A stretch of DNA of 14,935 nucleotides from Desulfobacterales bacterium (GTDB lineage: Bacteria; Desulfobacterota; Desulfobacteria; Desulfobacterales; JAHEIW01). The stretch is from contig JAQYWI010000124.1 of assembly GCA_030145015.1 (NCBI GenBank), forward strand, positions 1 to 14,935, in the 5' to 3' direction. This document shows positions 7,836-14,324 of the stretch, piece after piece. The translations under genes and the position numbers were made by a program. Below the pieces are notes generated by a model. The model did not search any database, was not told where the DNA came from, and was given only the letters and a program-made list of their open reading frames with translations. Position 1 is the first letter of the stretch, and the number at the start of each line of letters is the position of its first letter.

Positions 7836-7857
7836 CTGCAGTGTACCATCTCAGAAA

Positions 7858-7923
7858 CGAGCACGAGGACGACGAGTACGAGAAGGTTGCCTAAATTCGA
7901 CTTCGTCCTCGTCCTCGTACTCG
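7858..7923. repeat. GAGGACGA inverted repeat between genes
   Basis: Between the PLP enzyme and the DUF427 gene, a purine-rich CGAGCACGAGGACGACGAG run (7858-7876) faces its near-complement CGTCCTCGTCCTCGTACTCG (7904-7923). The best pairing is 7863-7872 with 7909-7918, plus 7858-7861 with 7920-7923 across one mismatch, with a loop of about 36 nt. The triplet-like GACGAG/TACGAG units are repetitive within each arm. It lies 19 bp before the DUF427 start, so it would be a leader hairpin of that gene or a processing/attenuation point in a shared transcript. Confidence 0.55.
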
Positions 7924-7941
7924 AAAAAGGAAAAAAGAACA

Positions 7942-8223
7942 ATGAAAGTGGTCCGCGGCGATTTAATTCTGGCAGAAAGCAACGATACGATTGTGATTGA
8001 AGGCAACCATTACTTCCCTCCCGATGCCGTCAACCGGGACTATTTCCAAGAAAGCGACACCCACACCACCTGCCCGTGGAAAGGCCGGGCCAGCTACTAC
8101 ACCATCGTCATCGCTGATAAAGCAGAAACCGATGCGGCCTGGTATTATCCTGAACCCAAAGCGGCCGCCAGACAGATAAAAGATTATGTGGCTTTTTATA
8201 AAGGGGTGGAGGAAAGTTCATAA
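7942..8223 (+). CDS. DUF427 domain protein
   Basis: This 93-aa protein is a single DUF427 domain at its usual length. The family signature is clear: IVIEGNHYFPPDAV (17-30), then SDTHTTCPWKGRASYYTIV (38-56) and DAAWYYPEPKAAARQIKDYVAFYKGV (64-89). These are small cytoplasmic beta-barrel proteins with no established reaction. The start at 7942 follows AAAGG (7926-7930) and gives the normal N-terminus MKVVRGDLILAESNDTIVIE; an open frame continues upstream into the preceding gene but is a shadow there. It sits between a trans-sulfuration enzyme and a stress-type membrane protein, without obvious functional coupling. Confidence 0.93.
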   Translation: MKVVRGDLILAESNDTIVIEGNHYFPPDAVNRDYFQESDTHTTCPWKGRASYYTIVIADKAETDAAWYYPEPKAAARQIKDYVAFYKGVEESS

Positions 8224-8326
8224 AGATTGAATTTTTCTAAAAAGGCTGTCAATAATATCATGGTTATTGGGAGGAGCGTTTATTTTGGGTTAACAATCGG
8301 CCCTTGAGCAGGGAAGGAGGTCATCG

Positions 8327-8575
8327 ATGGGAATCTTATCATGGATTATCCTGGGGTTGGTGGTCGGCGTTATTGCTAAATTTTTGATGCCCGGCAAAGA
8401 TCCGGGCGGAATCTTTATCACCATCATACTGGGGATCGCCGGAGCGGTCGGGGGTGGTTTTATCAGCTCGGCCATTGGTTTCGGCAAAGTCACCGGATTC
8501 GATCTTCGCAGCTTAATTATTGCCGTGGGCGGCTCTATTATCCTGCTGGCGATTTACCGTGCGGTTAAAAAATAG
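8327..8575 (+). CDS. GlsB/YeaQ/YmgE stress membrane protein
   Basis: This 82-aa, very hydrophobic inner-membrane protein belongs to the transglycosylase-associated/GlsB-YeaQ-YmgE family. It has three predicted membrane segments: about 4-20 (LSWIILGLVVGVIAKFL), 28-50 (GIFITIILGIAGAVGGGFIS) and 62-79 (LIIAVGGSIILLAIYRAV), with the conserved MPGKDPGG loop between the first two. Family members are induced by stress and have no defined activity. The start is fixed by a strong GGAAGGAGG 7 nt upstream. It ends with IYRAVKK and is followed at once by a branched palindromic repeat. Confidence 0.93.
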   Translation: MGILSWIILGLVVGVIAKFLMPGKDPGGIFITIILGIAGAVGGGFISSAIGFGKVTGFDLRSLIIAVGGSIILLAIYRAVKK

Positions 8576-8581
8576 GTTTTT

Positions 8582-8695
8582 TGACAGGATTAACAGGATA
8601 GTCAGGATTATTTAACTTCATTCGCCGCAGGCGAATTTGATTTCTTGGCTTTCATCCGGAAAGCCAAGAATATATTAATCTAAATAATCCTGTCA
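8582..8695. repeat. Branched (cloverleaf-like) palindromic element
   Basis: The 134-bp gap before the solute-binding protein gene is mostly a nested palindrome. An outer 12-bp stem pairs CAGGATTATTTA (8603-8614) with TAAATAATCCTG (8681-8692). Inside are two hairpins: ATTCGCC/GGCGAAT (8620-8626/8630-8636, 3-nt loop) and a perfect 12-bp TTCTTGGCTTTC/GAAAGCCAAGAA (8642-8653/8659-8670, 5-nt loop). A second 5' arm, TGACAGGATT (8582-8591), competes for the same 3' arm, AATCCTGTCA (8686-8695). CAGGAT is repeated three times on the left. It could be a dispersed repeat, a terminator for the preceding gene or a leader structure for the next. Confidence 0.65.
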
Positions 8696-8709
8696 GAAGA
8701 ATAAAAATC

Positions 8710-10455
8710 ATGAAAAAAGCTGCCGCAATAATCAGCCTATCCGCATTACTTATAATCTTATTATCCAACGTTCAGGCCCAGGTTAAAAACCCGGACACCT
8801 TCATATTAGCCACATACGGCACCCTGCGCACGCTGGACCCGGCCGCGTGCTATGACGCCACCGGGTCGCAGCGTATCTGGAATATCTACGAACCGCTGGT
8901 GTTTTTTGACGGATCCGAAACCGACGCGTTTATCCCCGTATTGGCCACCCGGGTACCCACCCTGGAAAATGGCGGCATCAGCGGCGACGGAACCACCTAT
9001 ACGTTTCCCATCCGCAGGGGGGTTGTCTTCCAGGAGGGCGGCGAATTAACCCCGCAAGATGTGGCCTATTCGTTTAAACGCAACATGATTGCGGATCCGG
9101 ACGGAGGCCCCATGTGGATGCTGCTGGAGGCCCTGACCGCGAAACGCTCTACCCGGGATGAAAACGGCAAGATCATCCCGGGTATCTTTGAAGCCATCGA
9201 TAAGGCCATTGAAGTTAAAGGCGACCGCGTGGTTTTCCATTTGCCCCGGCCGTATCCGCCGCTGATGGGCGTTCTGGCGTATTCTTCATCCGTCATCCTC
9301 GATAAGGAATGGGCCGTCGCCAATGGATGCTGGGACGGCAACATCGAACATGCCGCCAAATACAACAATCCGGCTCCCGGGCATGAACCTTTGCAAAAAC
9401 TTGCCAACGGCACCGGTGCGTTTCGCATGAAGATGTGGGAACCCTCCCGGCAGTTTGTCTTCGAACGCTTTGATCGGTACTGGGGCCCCAGACCGGCGCT
9501 CAAAACCGCCATTGTCAAATACGTGGAGGAATGGAGCAACCGCAAATTGATGCTGCAAAACGGCGATGCCGATCGGGTTACGGTGGACATTCCCTATCTG
9601 CCTGAAGTTAAGGCCATGAAAGGGTTGAAATTTTATAAAGTCCCGCAGCTGTCGGTTTCCTTTGCTTTTTTCTGCCAGAAAATCGATCCCACCGGCAATC
9701 CCAATATCGGCAGCGGCAAACTGGACGGCAACGGCATACCACCGGATTTCTTTGCCGACATCAACGTCCGCAAAGCCTTTTTGCATGCGATGGACAGAAA
9801 AACTTACCGGGAAGATGTCTTTAACGACCTGGTGATCATGCCCACCAGCCCCAATATCGAAGGGCTGCCCTATCACAAGGATGTGCCGATTTACGCGTAT
9901 GATCTCGAAAAATCAAAAGCCTACCTGCAAAAAGCCCGGGGCGGCAAGGTGTGGCAGCAGGGATTTAAGATGGTCATCACTTACAATTCCGGCAATGCCA
10001 TGCGCGAAGCCGCGGCCATCATGCTGAGTGAAAACATCATGTCCCTCAACCCCAAATTTACCATCGAAGTCCGCAACGTAGAGTGGAAAGATTACGTGGT
10101 TCAGTACCGCAGTTATATGTATCCGATCTTTATTACCGGCTGGGTGGCCGACTATGCCGATCCCCACAACTTCGTTTCACCCTTCATGCACTCTCAGGGT
10201 AATTACGGCAGATATATGGCATACCGCAATGCCGAGGTCGACAGGCTTTGCGATGCGGGTATTGCCACAATGGATCCGCAGGAACGCGAAAAAATCTACA
10301 CCCGGCTTCAACACCTCTGGTATGAAGAGGCTGTCGGCATTCCCCTGTACCAGCAGATCAACATTCGTGCCTACCGGGATTGGGTTCAGGGCTACGTGCC
10401 GAATGCCATGCTGACCGATGCCTGGGAAGATCTCAAACGGATGGTTAAAAGATAG
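8710..10455 (+). CDS. Family-5 solute-binding protein (peptide-type)
   Basis: This 581-aa periplasmic component of an ABC importer of the DppA/OppA type probably binds peptides or similar ligands. A Sec signal peptide covers about 1-23 (MKKAAAIISLSALLIILLSN, cleavage near VQA|Q), with no lipobox. The fold is marked by TLDPAACYDATGSQRIWNIYEPLVFF (41-66), TYTFPIRRGVVFQEGGELTPQDVAYSFKR (96-124), the NVRKAFLHAMDR segment near 350-361, and the ITGWVADYADPHNFVSPFMHSQG region (about 476-498). Length is a little above the usual 530-550. No permease or ATPase genes follow: the gene ends at a hairpin terminator and the next gene is on the other strand. It must use a transporter encoded elsewhere or act as a receptor. 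The ribosome-binding site is weak. Confidence 0.93.
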   Translation: MKKAAAIISLSALLIILLSNVQAQVKNPDTFILATYGTLRTLDPAACYDATGSQRIWNIYEPLVFFDGSETDAFIPVLATRVPTLENGGISGDGTTYTFPIRRGVVFQEGGELTPQDVAYSFKRNMIADPDGGPMWMLLEALTAKRSTRDENGKIIPGIFEAIDKAIEVKGDRVVFHLPRPYPPLMGVLAYSSSVILDKEWAVANGCWDGNIEHAAKYNNPAPGHEPLQKLANGTGAFRMKMWEPSRQFVFERFDRYWGPRPALKTAIVKYVEEWSNRKLMLQNGDADRVTVDIPYLPEVKAMKGLKFYKVPQLSVSFAFFCQKIDPTGNPNIGSGKLDGNGIPPDFFADINVRKAFLHAMDRKTYREDVFNDLVIMPTSPNIEGLPYHKDVPIYAYDLEKSKAYLQKARGGKVWQQGFKMVITYNSGNAMREAAAIMLSENIMSLNPKFTIEVRNVEWKDYVVQYRSYMYPIFITGWVADYADPHNFVSPFMHSQGNYGRYMAYRNAEVDRLCDAGIATMDPQEREKIYTRLQHLWYEEAVGIPLYQQINIRAYRDWVQGYVPNAMLTDAWEDLKRMVKR

Positions 10456-10476
10456 GGTCTGAAAATCAGACAAAAA

Positions 10477-10500
10477 AAATCCCGCCTAAAGGCGGGATTT
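10477..10500. terminator. Bidirectional rho-independent terminator
   Basis: AAATCCCGCC-TAAA-GGCGGGATTT is a perfect 10-bp stem with a 4-nt loop between the convergent solute-binding protein gene and the secreted-protein gene. On the minus strand it is followed by an eight-T run, so it is strongest for the minus-strand gene; on the plus strand the T-run is short. A smaller hairpin, GTCTGA/TCAGAC (10457-10471), lies between the plus-strand stop codon and the terminator. Confidence 0.85.
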
Positions 10501-10558
10501 CATTATGTAAATACGATAAATTTACAGCCGAAAATTGATGGGCGCGACCTGCTCGTTA

Positions 10559-11215
10559 TTATAGTTGTTCCTCAGCCCCTTTTGATTTAACGAACATCTG
10601 GTGGTTAATTTTTTTTCCCGTATCGGCAAACCGTCCCGCCTGATGGCCGCTGGCTTCCCATGCGCTGACCCAGTAGTCAACAATTTCATTGACCGCAACT
10701 TTGTAAAGCTGGTCCGTAACCTCTCTTTCCATTCTCATGCGGCCCGGAATTCGATAGTTTTCGATTAGGCCGGCAATACTCGACTTTACATCGCCAACTT
10801 CCTGGTAGCCATCGTAGGTGACATCATCCGGAATCATCTCCGAAGGGGTTCTGTAATTATCCGGCGAGATCGTTTCTGCAATAAAACAGGCCAGAACGCC
10901 AAAGGCATGGGGCGTATTGAAGTCATCATAGCTGCGGGCTTTTAGATCCTGGATAAGTTGTTTATAAATTATTTGTGTATCATCCGGGTCAACTGAGTAG
11001 CTGCGACGTCGGTGTCTTTCCGCAAAATGACTCCCCGCTCTAACATCGATTAAATTGTCACGCAAATACGCCTGTAACTCTGCAGGACTAAATTCAATGG
11101 CATCGTATATGAGCTGATTCCGGGTAACCGATTTAAACGCAAAGGAACAGTCAGGAAAAAATAAACCGCCAAAAAGCAAGAAGAGGACAAATATTTGTAA
11201 TAATTTCTTATGCAT
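10559..11215 (-). CDS. Secreted protein of unknown function (218 aa)
   Basis: I do not recognise this 218-aa protein. A Sec signal peptide covers about 1-26 (MHKKLLQIFVLFLLFGGLFF, with cleavage near SFA|F), so it is periplasmic or exported. The mature part looks mainly helical and is rich in charged residues, with FSPAELQAYLRDNLIDVRAG, a histidine/arginine cluster SHFAERHRRRS, and TPHAFGVLACFIAETISPDN. The last segment vaguely recalls the helical zinc-dependent phospholipase C/S1-P1 nuclease fold, where a histidine precedes a hydrophobic helix ending in Pro, but that is only a weak impression. GAGGAG lies 9 nt before the ATG. It is probably a single-gene unit ending at the strong terminator to its left. 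Confidence 0.75.
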   Translation of the reverse strand: MHKKLLQIFVLFLLFGGLFFPDCSFAFKSVTRNQLIYDAIEFSPAELQAYLRDNLIDVRAGSHFAERHRRRSYSVDPDDTQIIYKQLIQDLKARSYDDFNTPHAFGVLACFIAETISPDNYRTPSEMIPDDVTYDGYQEVGDVKSSIAGLIENYRIPGRMRMEREVTDQLYKVAVNEIVDYWVSAWEASGHQAGRFADTGKKINHQMFVKSKGAEEQL

Positions 11216-11330
11216 AAGAACACGCTCCTCTATCCGAAGGTTGATCCGGATTTGTGTAAGAGATTGATAACATTATTTTATCTATCGGCCGTCACGGCGA
11301 AAACTTTAATGAAAAGATAAATTTTAGTAG

Positions 11331-11574
11331 AAGTGGTTTCAAAGCCTCGGATCAGGTTCAAGGGCAAGGCGCAGGCCGATCGATAACGCGCAGCATACAT
11401 GGGTATGTGAGCATTTATCGGAGGCCTGTGCTGCACCCTGATCCAAAAAATCAGATGCGAATCCCGCTTGCGGGGCAACGCAGCCATTGGGCCTTTTGAG
11501 CTCCTTTAATATTCTTTCAATTAGATGCGAAATCCCGCTTTATTAAGCGGGAAGATGGGGTTTTGAAACCACTT
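11331..11574. repeat. 244-bp IR-bounded nested palindromic element
   Basis: The 552-bp gap between the secreted-protein gene and the M48-like gene holds an element bounded by perfect 13-bp inverted repeats, AAGTGGTTTCAAA (11331-11343) and TTTGAAACCACTT (11562-11574). Within it, 11349-11444 forms a second palindrome with GGATCAGG/CCTGATCC ends and successive inner pairs CAGGCC/GGCCTG, CGATAA/TTATCG and CATAC/GTATG around a four-base centre at 11399-11402. To its right, two direct copies of AGATGCGA(A)ATCCCGCTT (11453-11469 and 11523-11540) each start a small CCCGC hairpin. No coding capacity; it looks like a composite MITE-like repeat. The remaining gap sequence holds nothing I can name apart from a GCCGGC repeat pair near 11605-11639. 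Confidence 0.65.
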
Positions 11575-11768
11575 TTAGGCACAATTCCGCACTTTTCATC
11601 ACGGCCGGCCTGTGCTAAGTAAGATTGGGTGTGCCGGCAAATCATTTCGATGTTTTTCAGCATTAATAAGTTGTAGCTGAAATGCCAAAGGGCCTGCATG
11701 TTTGCAAAGAGGCCAAATTTTCCGGACACTCCGGACAATATCAACCGGTGAAAATCGGAAATGAGCTT

Positions 11769-12710
11769 GTGATACCATCACGCATCCTTACTTACCTGAC
11801 ATGCCGATTCACATTCGCGGTAATTTTTCCCGCTTTTGTGCTTTTTTCTGTAAATGCCTGCACTGTAAAACACCCTGCCATCCCGAACGGTAATATCCCC
11901 AAAATAGATAGCCTGGCTCCCCAGGACGTGAATTTCGGAAAACAATTGTTTGAAGATTTATGTGATGACCATAAACTGGATGCGAATACCGAGTGCTATG
12001 ATCAGCTGGTGAACGTATTTGATGACCTCATACAGGCTGCCCAGGCCGATCATCTCCTCTGGGAAATTCATCTTTTTCAGGACCCGGACCTTGCCGATGT
12101 CCGCGCAGTTCATGGAAACTATATTTTTGTCTGGTCGGGATTTTTGGATATCGTCGAAAACGAAGATGAAATAGCGGCGCTGCTGGCCTGCGAAATAGCA
12201 CATGTCCTGGCCCGTCATACCTATCCCGTGGAGTTTACCCTGTGGTCGGATATTTTCTTCGACACAGCCGAGATCGCCACCAGTATTGCGATCATGTCGC
12301 TCTCCCAGGGCATGGTGACCATCGCCGGACGCGGCTGGATGAAATGGGCATATGTTGAGATGGCGGATCTGGATCCTCTCGATCGCGAATACAGCGAAAC
12401 AGACGAGCGCGAGGCAACCATGATCGCGCTGGAGATTTTGGATCGCTCGAAGTATGCCCCCGAGGCCATGCTCACGTTCTGGCAGCGCGTGCAACAGGAT
12501 GAAGCGTTACAAATAAAAGTAAAGCGCCTTAACCGCGAGCTTGAGCCTCAGAAAAGGACCGAAATGATAACCGAACTTTTAGACGCGCTCCGGCTAAAGG
12601 CCAAACCGAACCTCCCGGATAATTTAGAAACAGATCAACGCAGTCCCGGCCCGCCAAGGCCTCAAATTCAATCCACATCAAAATCCATTCCCCCATCGGA
12701 AGGCTCATAA
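11769..12710 (+). CDS. M48-like lipoprotein with degenerate HEXXH
   Basis: This predicted 313-aa lipoprotein has an M48 (Ste24/BepA-like) peptidase domain. From the GTG start the N-terminus is a lipoprotein signal, with FAVIFPAFVLFSVNAC placing the lipidated cysteine at 31. The domain shows the HGNYIFVWSGFLDIVENEDE segment (115-134), then the helix LLACEIAHVLARH. The zinc motif HEXXH is here CEIAH (C141, E142, H145), and the usual third-ligand motif EAD is EAT (E215-T217), in DEREATMIALEILDRSKYAP. So one histidine ligand and the conserved aspartate are replaced, and activity is doubtful unless Cys binds zinc. The tail is proline/serine-rich. An in-frame ATG at 11682 would add 29 residues before the signal, so the GTG with GGA upstream is preferred. 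Family members act at the outer membrane or periplasm in protein quality control. Confidence 0.85.
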   Translation: MIPSRILTYLTCRFTFAVIFPAFVLFSVNACTVKHPAIPNGNIPKIDSLAPQDVNFGKQLFEDLCDDHKLDANTECYDQLVNVFDDLIQAAQADHLLWEIHLFQDPDLADVRAVHGNYIFVWSGFLDIVENEDEIAALLACEIAHVLARHTYPVEFTLWSDIFFDTAEIATSIAIMSLSQGMVTIAGRGWMKWAYVEMADLDPLDREYSETDEREATMIALEILDRSKYAPEAMLTFWQRVQQDEALQIKVKRLNRELEPQKRTEMITELLDALRLKAKPNLPDNLETDQRSPGPPRPQIQSTSKSIPPSEGS

Positions 12711-12812
12711 AATTGAAAGGGCGGCTCACGGAGGAATGAGCCGCCCAGTCATAGATTGGAAAAGGAAAAACTTTGGAGGTATAATAAGGCATTAGAGTCT
12801 TTCAACTCTGCC
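12709..12812 (-). ncRNA. Candidate small RNA with CCUCC motifs
   Basis: A predicted transcript of about 100 nt runs leftward from a near-perfect promoter to a rho-independent terminator. At its 5' end GGCAGAGT pairs with ACTC(TAA)TGCC (12812-12805 with 12798-12788). Next comes an unpaired pyrimidine-rich stretch containing CCTCC (12775-12779) and TTTTTCC. The terminator stem (12719-12746) carries a second CCTCC in its 8-nt loop (12730-12734), and the tail is TTTCAATTTT. Two exposed CCUCC motifs are complementary to Shine-Dalgarno sequences, a design seen in known base-pairing sRNAs. An ATG at 12792 opens a frame with no ribosome-binding site. The architecture is seen; expression and targets are inferred. 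Confidence 0.55.
12719..12746 (-). terminator. Terminator hairpin of the candidate sRNA
   Basis: GGGCGGCTCA (12719-12728) and TGAGCCGCCC (12737-12746) form a perfect 10-bp GC-rich stem with an 8-nt loop. On the minus strand TTTCAATTTT follows at once (12718-12709); on the plus strand AGTCATAG follows, with no T-run. It is therefore oriented for a leftward transcript, although it lies 8 bp beyond the stop of the plus-strand lipoprotein gene and may stabilise that 3' end too. Confidence 0.7.
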
Positions 12813-12816
12813 CCCC

Positions 12817-12845
12817 TTTATAGCTGCCACATTGTAGCATGTCAA
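12817..12845 (-). promoter_or_regulatory. Consensus sigma-70 promoter of the candidate sRNA
   Basis: On the minus strand, TTGACA (12840-12845) and TATAAA (12817-12822) are separated by exactly 17 bp: a perfect -35, a 5/6 -10 and ideal spacing. A G-run follows (12816-12811), placing the start near 12811. No protein gene lies downstream on this strand, so the promoter must serve a noncoding RNA or an antisense transcript of the lipoprotein gene. Confidence 0.7.
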
Positions 12846-13070
12846 GCATTTTTTTAAAAAAAAAGCCGCATCTTAATTATTAACTATTCGTCTTTCCTTC
12901 TCCCCCTTTAAAAAATTTTTCAAATTTAAATTTATCGAATCATACTTTTAAAAGGTAAGAAGGATCACATCATAAGAAACGGGGATATTTTTATCAACCC
13001 ATACCTATCTATTGTTTTTGGAAAATCGGAGAAAGTTATAATTTCATGGACGTTCCCTAAATTTTTAAAC
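12846..13070. other. AT-rich intergenic stretch
   Basis: Part of the roughly 500-bp gap between convergent genes. It is AT-rich with homopolymer runs and contains no gene that I can support. A plus-strand TATAAT (13037-13042) lies about 30 bp before the terminator hairpin, with only a poor -35 (TTGTTT, 19 bp away). Confidence 0.4.
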
Positions 13071-13106
13071 AAAAAAGGCAGAGTCAGAAGTGACTTTGCC
13101 TTTTTT
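13071..13106. terminator. Bidirectional rho-independent terminator
   Basis: AAAAAAGGCAGAGTCA (13071-13086) and TGACTTTGCCTTTTTT (13091-13106) form a 16-bp stem with a single G-T wobble and the loop GAAG. The flanking A and T runs make it a terminator on both strands. It is about 100 bp beyond the stop of the minus-strand ATPase gene, which is its likely client. Confidence 0.8.
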
Positions 13107-13110
13107 GTAC

Positions 13111-13205
13111 GTTAAAAAGTTAAATCGTTGATTCGTTAATTAGGGGATAAGGATTTTAGCCTTTAATCCTAATGGCTATTCAACGAATTAACTAATCGGC
13201 CTACT
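13111..13205. repeat. GTTAAAT-type palindromic repeat, copy 2
   Basis: GTTAAATCGTTGATTCGTTA on the left faces CAACGAATTAACTAATC on the right, around a centre (about 13141-13178) that itself contains AGGATT/AATCCT and TAGCC/GGCTA pairs. It lies directly at the 3' end of the ATPase gene, whose stop codon it adjoins. It resembles the repeats at 2226-2306 and 14341-14410. Confidence 0.5.
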
Positions 13206-13207
13206 AA

Positions 13208-14320
13208 TTAATTACCAAATTTACCAAAATTCGTTTTTGATTCCAGCTCCTTTAACTTCATCCGCAGCCGTTTATTGTCCTCCCACAGCTCGAGGTTGCG
13301 GTTTCTTTCCGATTTGATGAGCTGTTTGGCCTTAGCGATAAGCGCCTTCTTGTAGGCGTCGGTTTGCCTTTTCCTCACCCCGTTTTGCGACTCTAACTGA
13401 ACCCGCAGGTTCTGGAGCCCGGCCTCGATTTTTTCCAGCCGCCGCAGGAATCCATTGCCGTCTTCCGTATTTGAAACCGGTAATGGCGTATTTTCATGGG
13501 CACTTTTGTCGTACAGCCCGATAATGCCCAGTTCATCGATGACGGTCTTTATAATCCGGGTGTCGATCCGATCGGCTTCGTCGGCAAAGCCATAGACCAG
13601 CGCCGAGTCGCACAGCAGATTGATCATCCGGGGGATGCCCCTTGAGGCCCGGAAGATTGCATCGATGGCATCCGCAGAAAAGGTGTCGGGTTTTCCGCCG
13701 GCCTTTTTGAGCCGGAATACGATATAATTCCGCGTCTCAGCGCCGGTCAGGGCCTGCAGGTGATAGTTGACGGCGATGCGCTGGGCGAACTGGACCAGGG
13801 AGGGATTTTTGAAACGGGCTCGCAGCTCCGGCTGCCCCACCAGGATAATCTGCAGCAGCAGCCGGTCGTCGCTCTGAAAATTGGAGAGCATCCGGATCTC
13901 CTCCAGGGTGGCATCGCTCAGATTCTGGGCCTCGTCGATGATCAGCAGCACCTGCCTGCCCTCGACATAATGTTCGAGCATAAACTTGCACAAAAGCTCC
14001 AGGTTTTTGGCTTTTTCATTTAGCTTATATTTCAGATCGAAACTTTGCATAACGAAAATAAAGAACTCTTCCGCCGTCACATTGGTGTTGAAAATCACCG
14101 CGGGAACGATGCCGGCATCGAGGTTTTTCAGCAGGTAGCGGATCAGGGTGGTTTTACCGGACCCGATTTCACCGGTCAGCAATATATAGCCCCCGTTGTT
14201 GCTAAGCCCGTATTCCAGGCACGACAGCGCATTTTTGTGCTTGGGGCTCAGATAGAGATAATTCGGATTGGGGACAATCTGAAACGGCTTTTCCTCAAAT
14301 CCATAAAATTCTTCGTACAT
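13208..14320 (-). CDS. ExeA/PEP-CTERM-type AAA ATPase, coiled-coil tail
   Basis: This 370-aa AAA ATPase is of the ExeA/GspA-like group that includes the putative secretion ATPases of PEP-CTERM/exosortase loci. The N-terminus MYEEFYGFEEKPFQIVPNPN is diagnostic of the group. Walker A is GEIGSGKTT (50-58), Walker B LLIIDEAQ (125-132), and sensor-like VGQPELRARF is at 161-170; RGIPRMINLLCDSAL follows near 230-244. The ATPase core ends near 270. The remaining 100 residues form a charged, probable coiled coil (LRRLEKIEAGLQNLRVQLES through LWEDNKRLRMKLKELESKTN), longer than the usual family member of about 270 aa. There is no transmembrane segment, unlike true ExeA. Partners (exosortase, polysaccharide chain-length genes) may lie outside the window. 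AAGGA lies 8 nt before the ATG. Confidence 0.9.
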   Translation of the reverse strand: MYEEFYGFEEKPFQIVPNPNYLYLSPKHKNALSCLEYGLSNNGGYILLTGEIGSGKTTLIRYLLKNLDAGIVPAVIFNTNVTAEEFFIFVMQSFDLKYKLNEKAKNLELLCKFMLEHYVEGRQVLLIIDEAQNLSDATLEEIRMLSNFQSDDRLLLQIILVGQPELRARFKNPSLVQFAQRIAVNYHLQALTGAETRNYIVFRLKKAGGKPDTFSADAIDAIFRASRGIPRMINLLCDSALVYGFADEADRIDTRIIKTVIDELGIIGLYDKSAHENTPLPVSNTEDGNGFLRRLEKIEAGLQNLRVQLESQNGVRKRQTDAYKKALIAKAKQLIKSERNRNLELWEDNKRLRMKLKELESKTNFGKFGN

Positions 14321-14324
14321 GGTT

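Noticed and set aside
9286..9876. 196-aa minus-strand frame inside the solute-binding protein gene
   Set aside because: It is a shadow frame opposite a well-supported gene.
11682..11768. Upstream ATG start for the M48-like lipoprotein
   Set aside because: It would put 29 polar residues before a lipoprotein signal peptide and has no good ribosome-binding site; the GTG at 11769 gives a normal signal length.
12529..12792. 87-aa minus-strand frame overlapping the candidate sRNA and the M48-like gene
   Set aside because: There is no ribosome-binding site before its ATG, it runs through the terminator hairpin, and most of it is antisense to a clear gene. The noncoding reading fits better.
13012..13106. 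Second small RNA on the plus strand, from TATAAT at 13037-13042 to the terminator at 13071-13106
   Set aside because: The -35 is poor and badly spaced, the RNA would be little more than the terminator hairpin, and that hairpin is better explained as the end of the minus-strand ATPase transcript.
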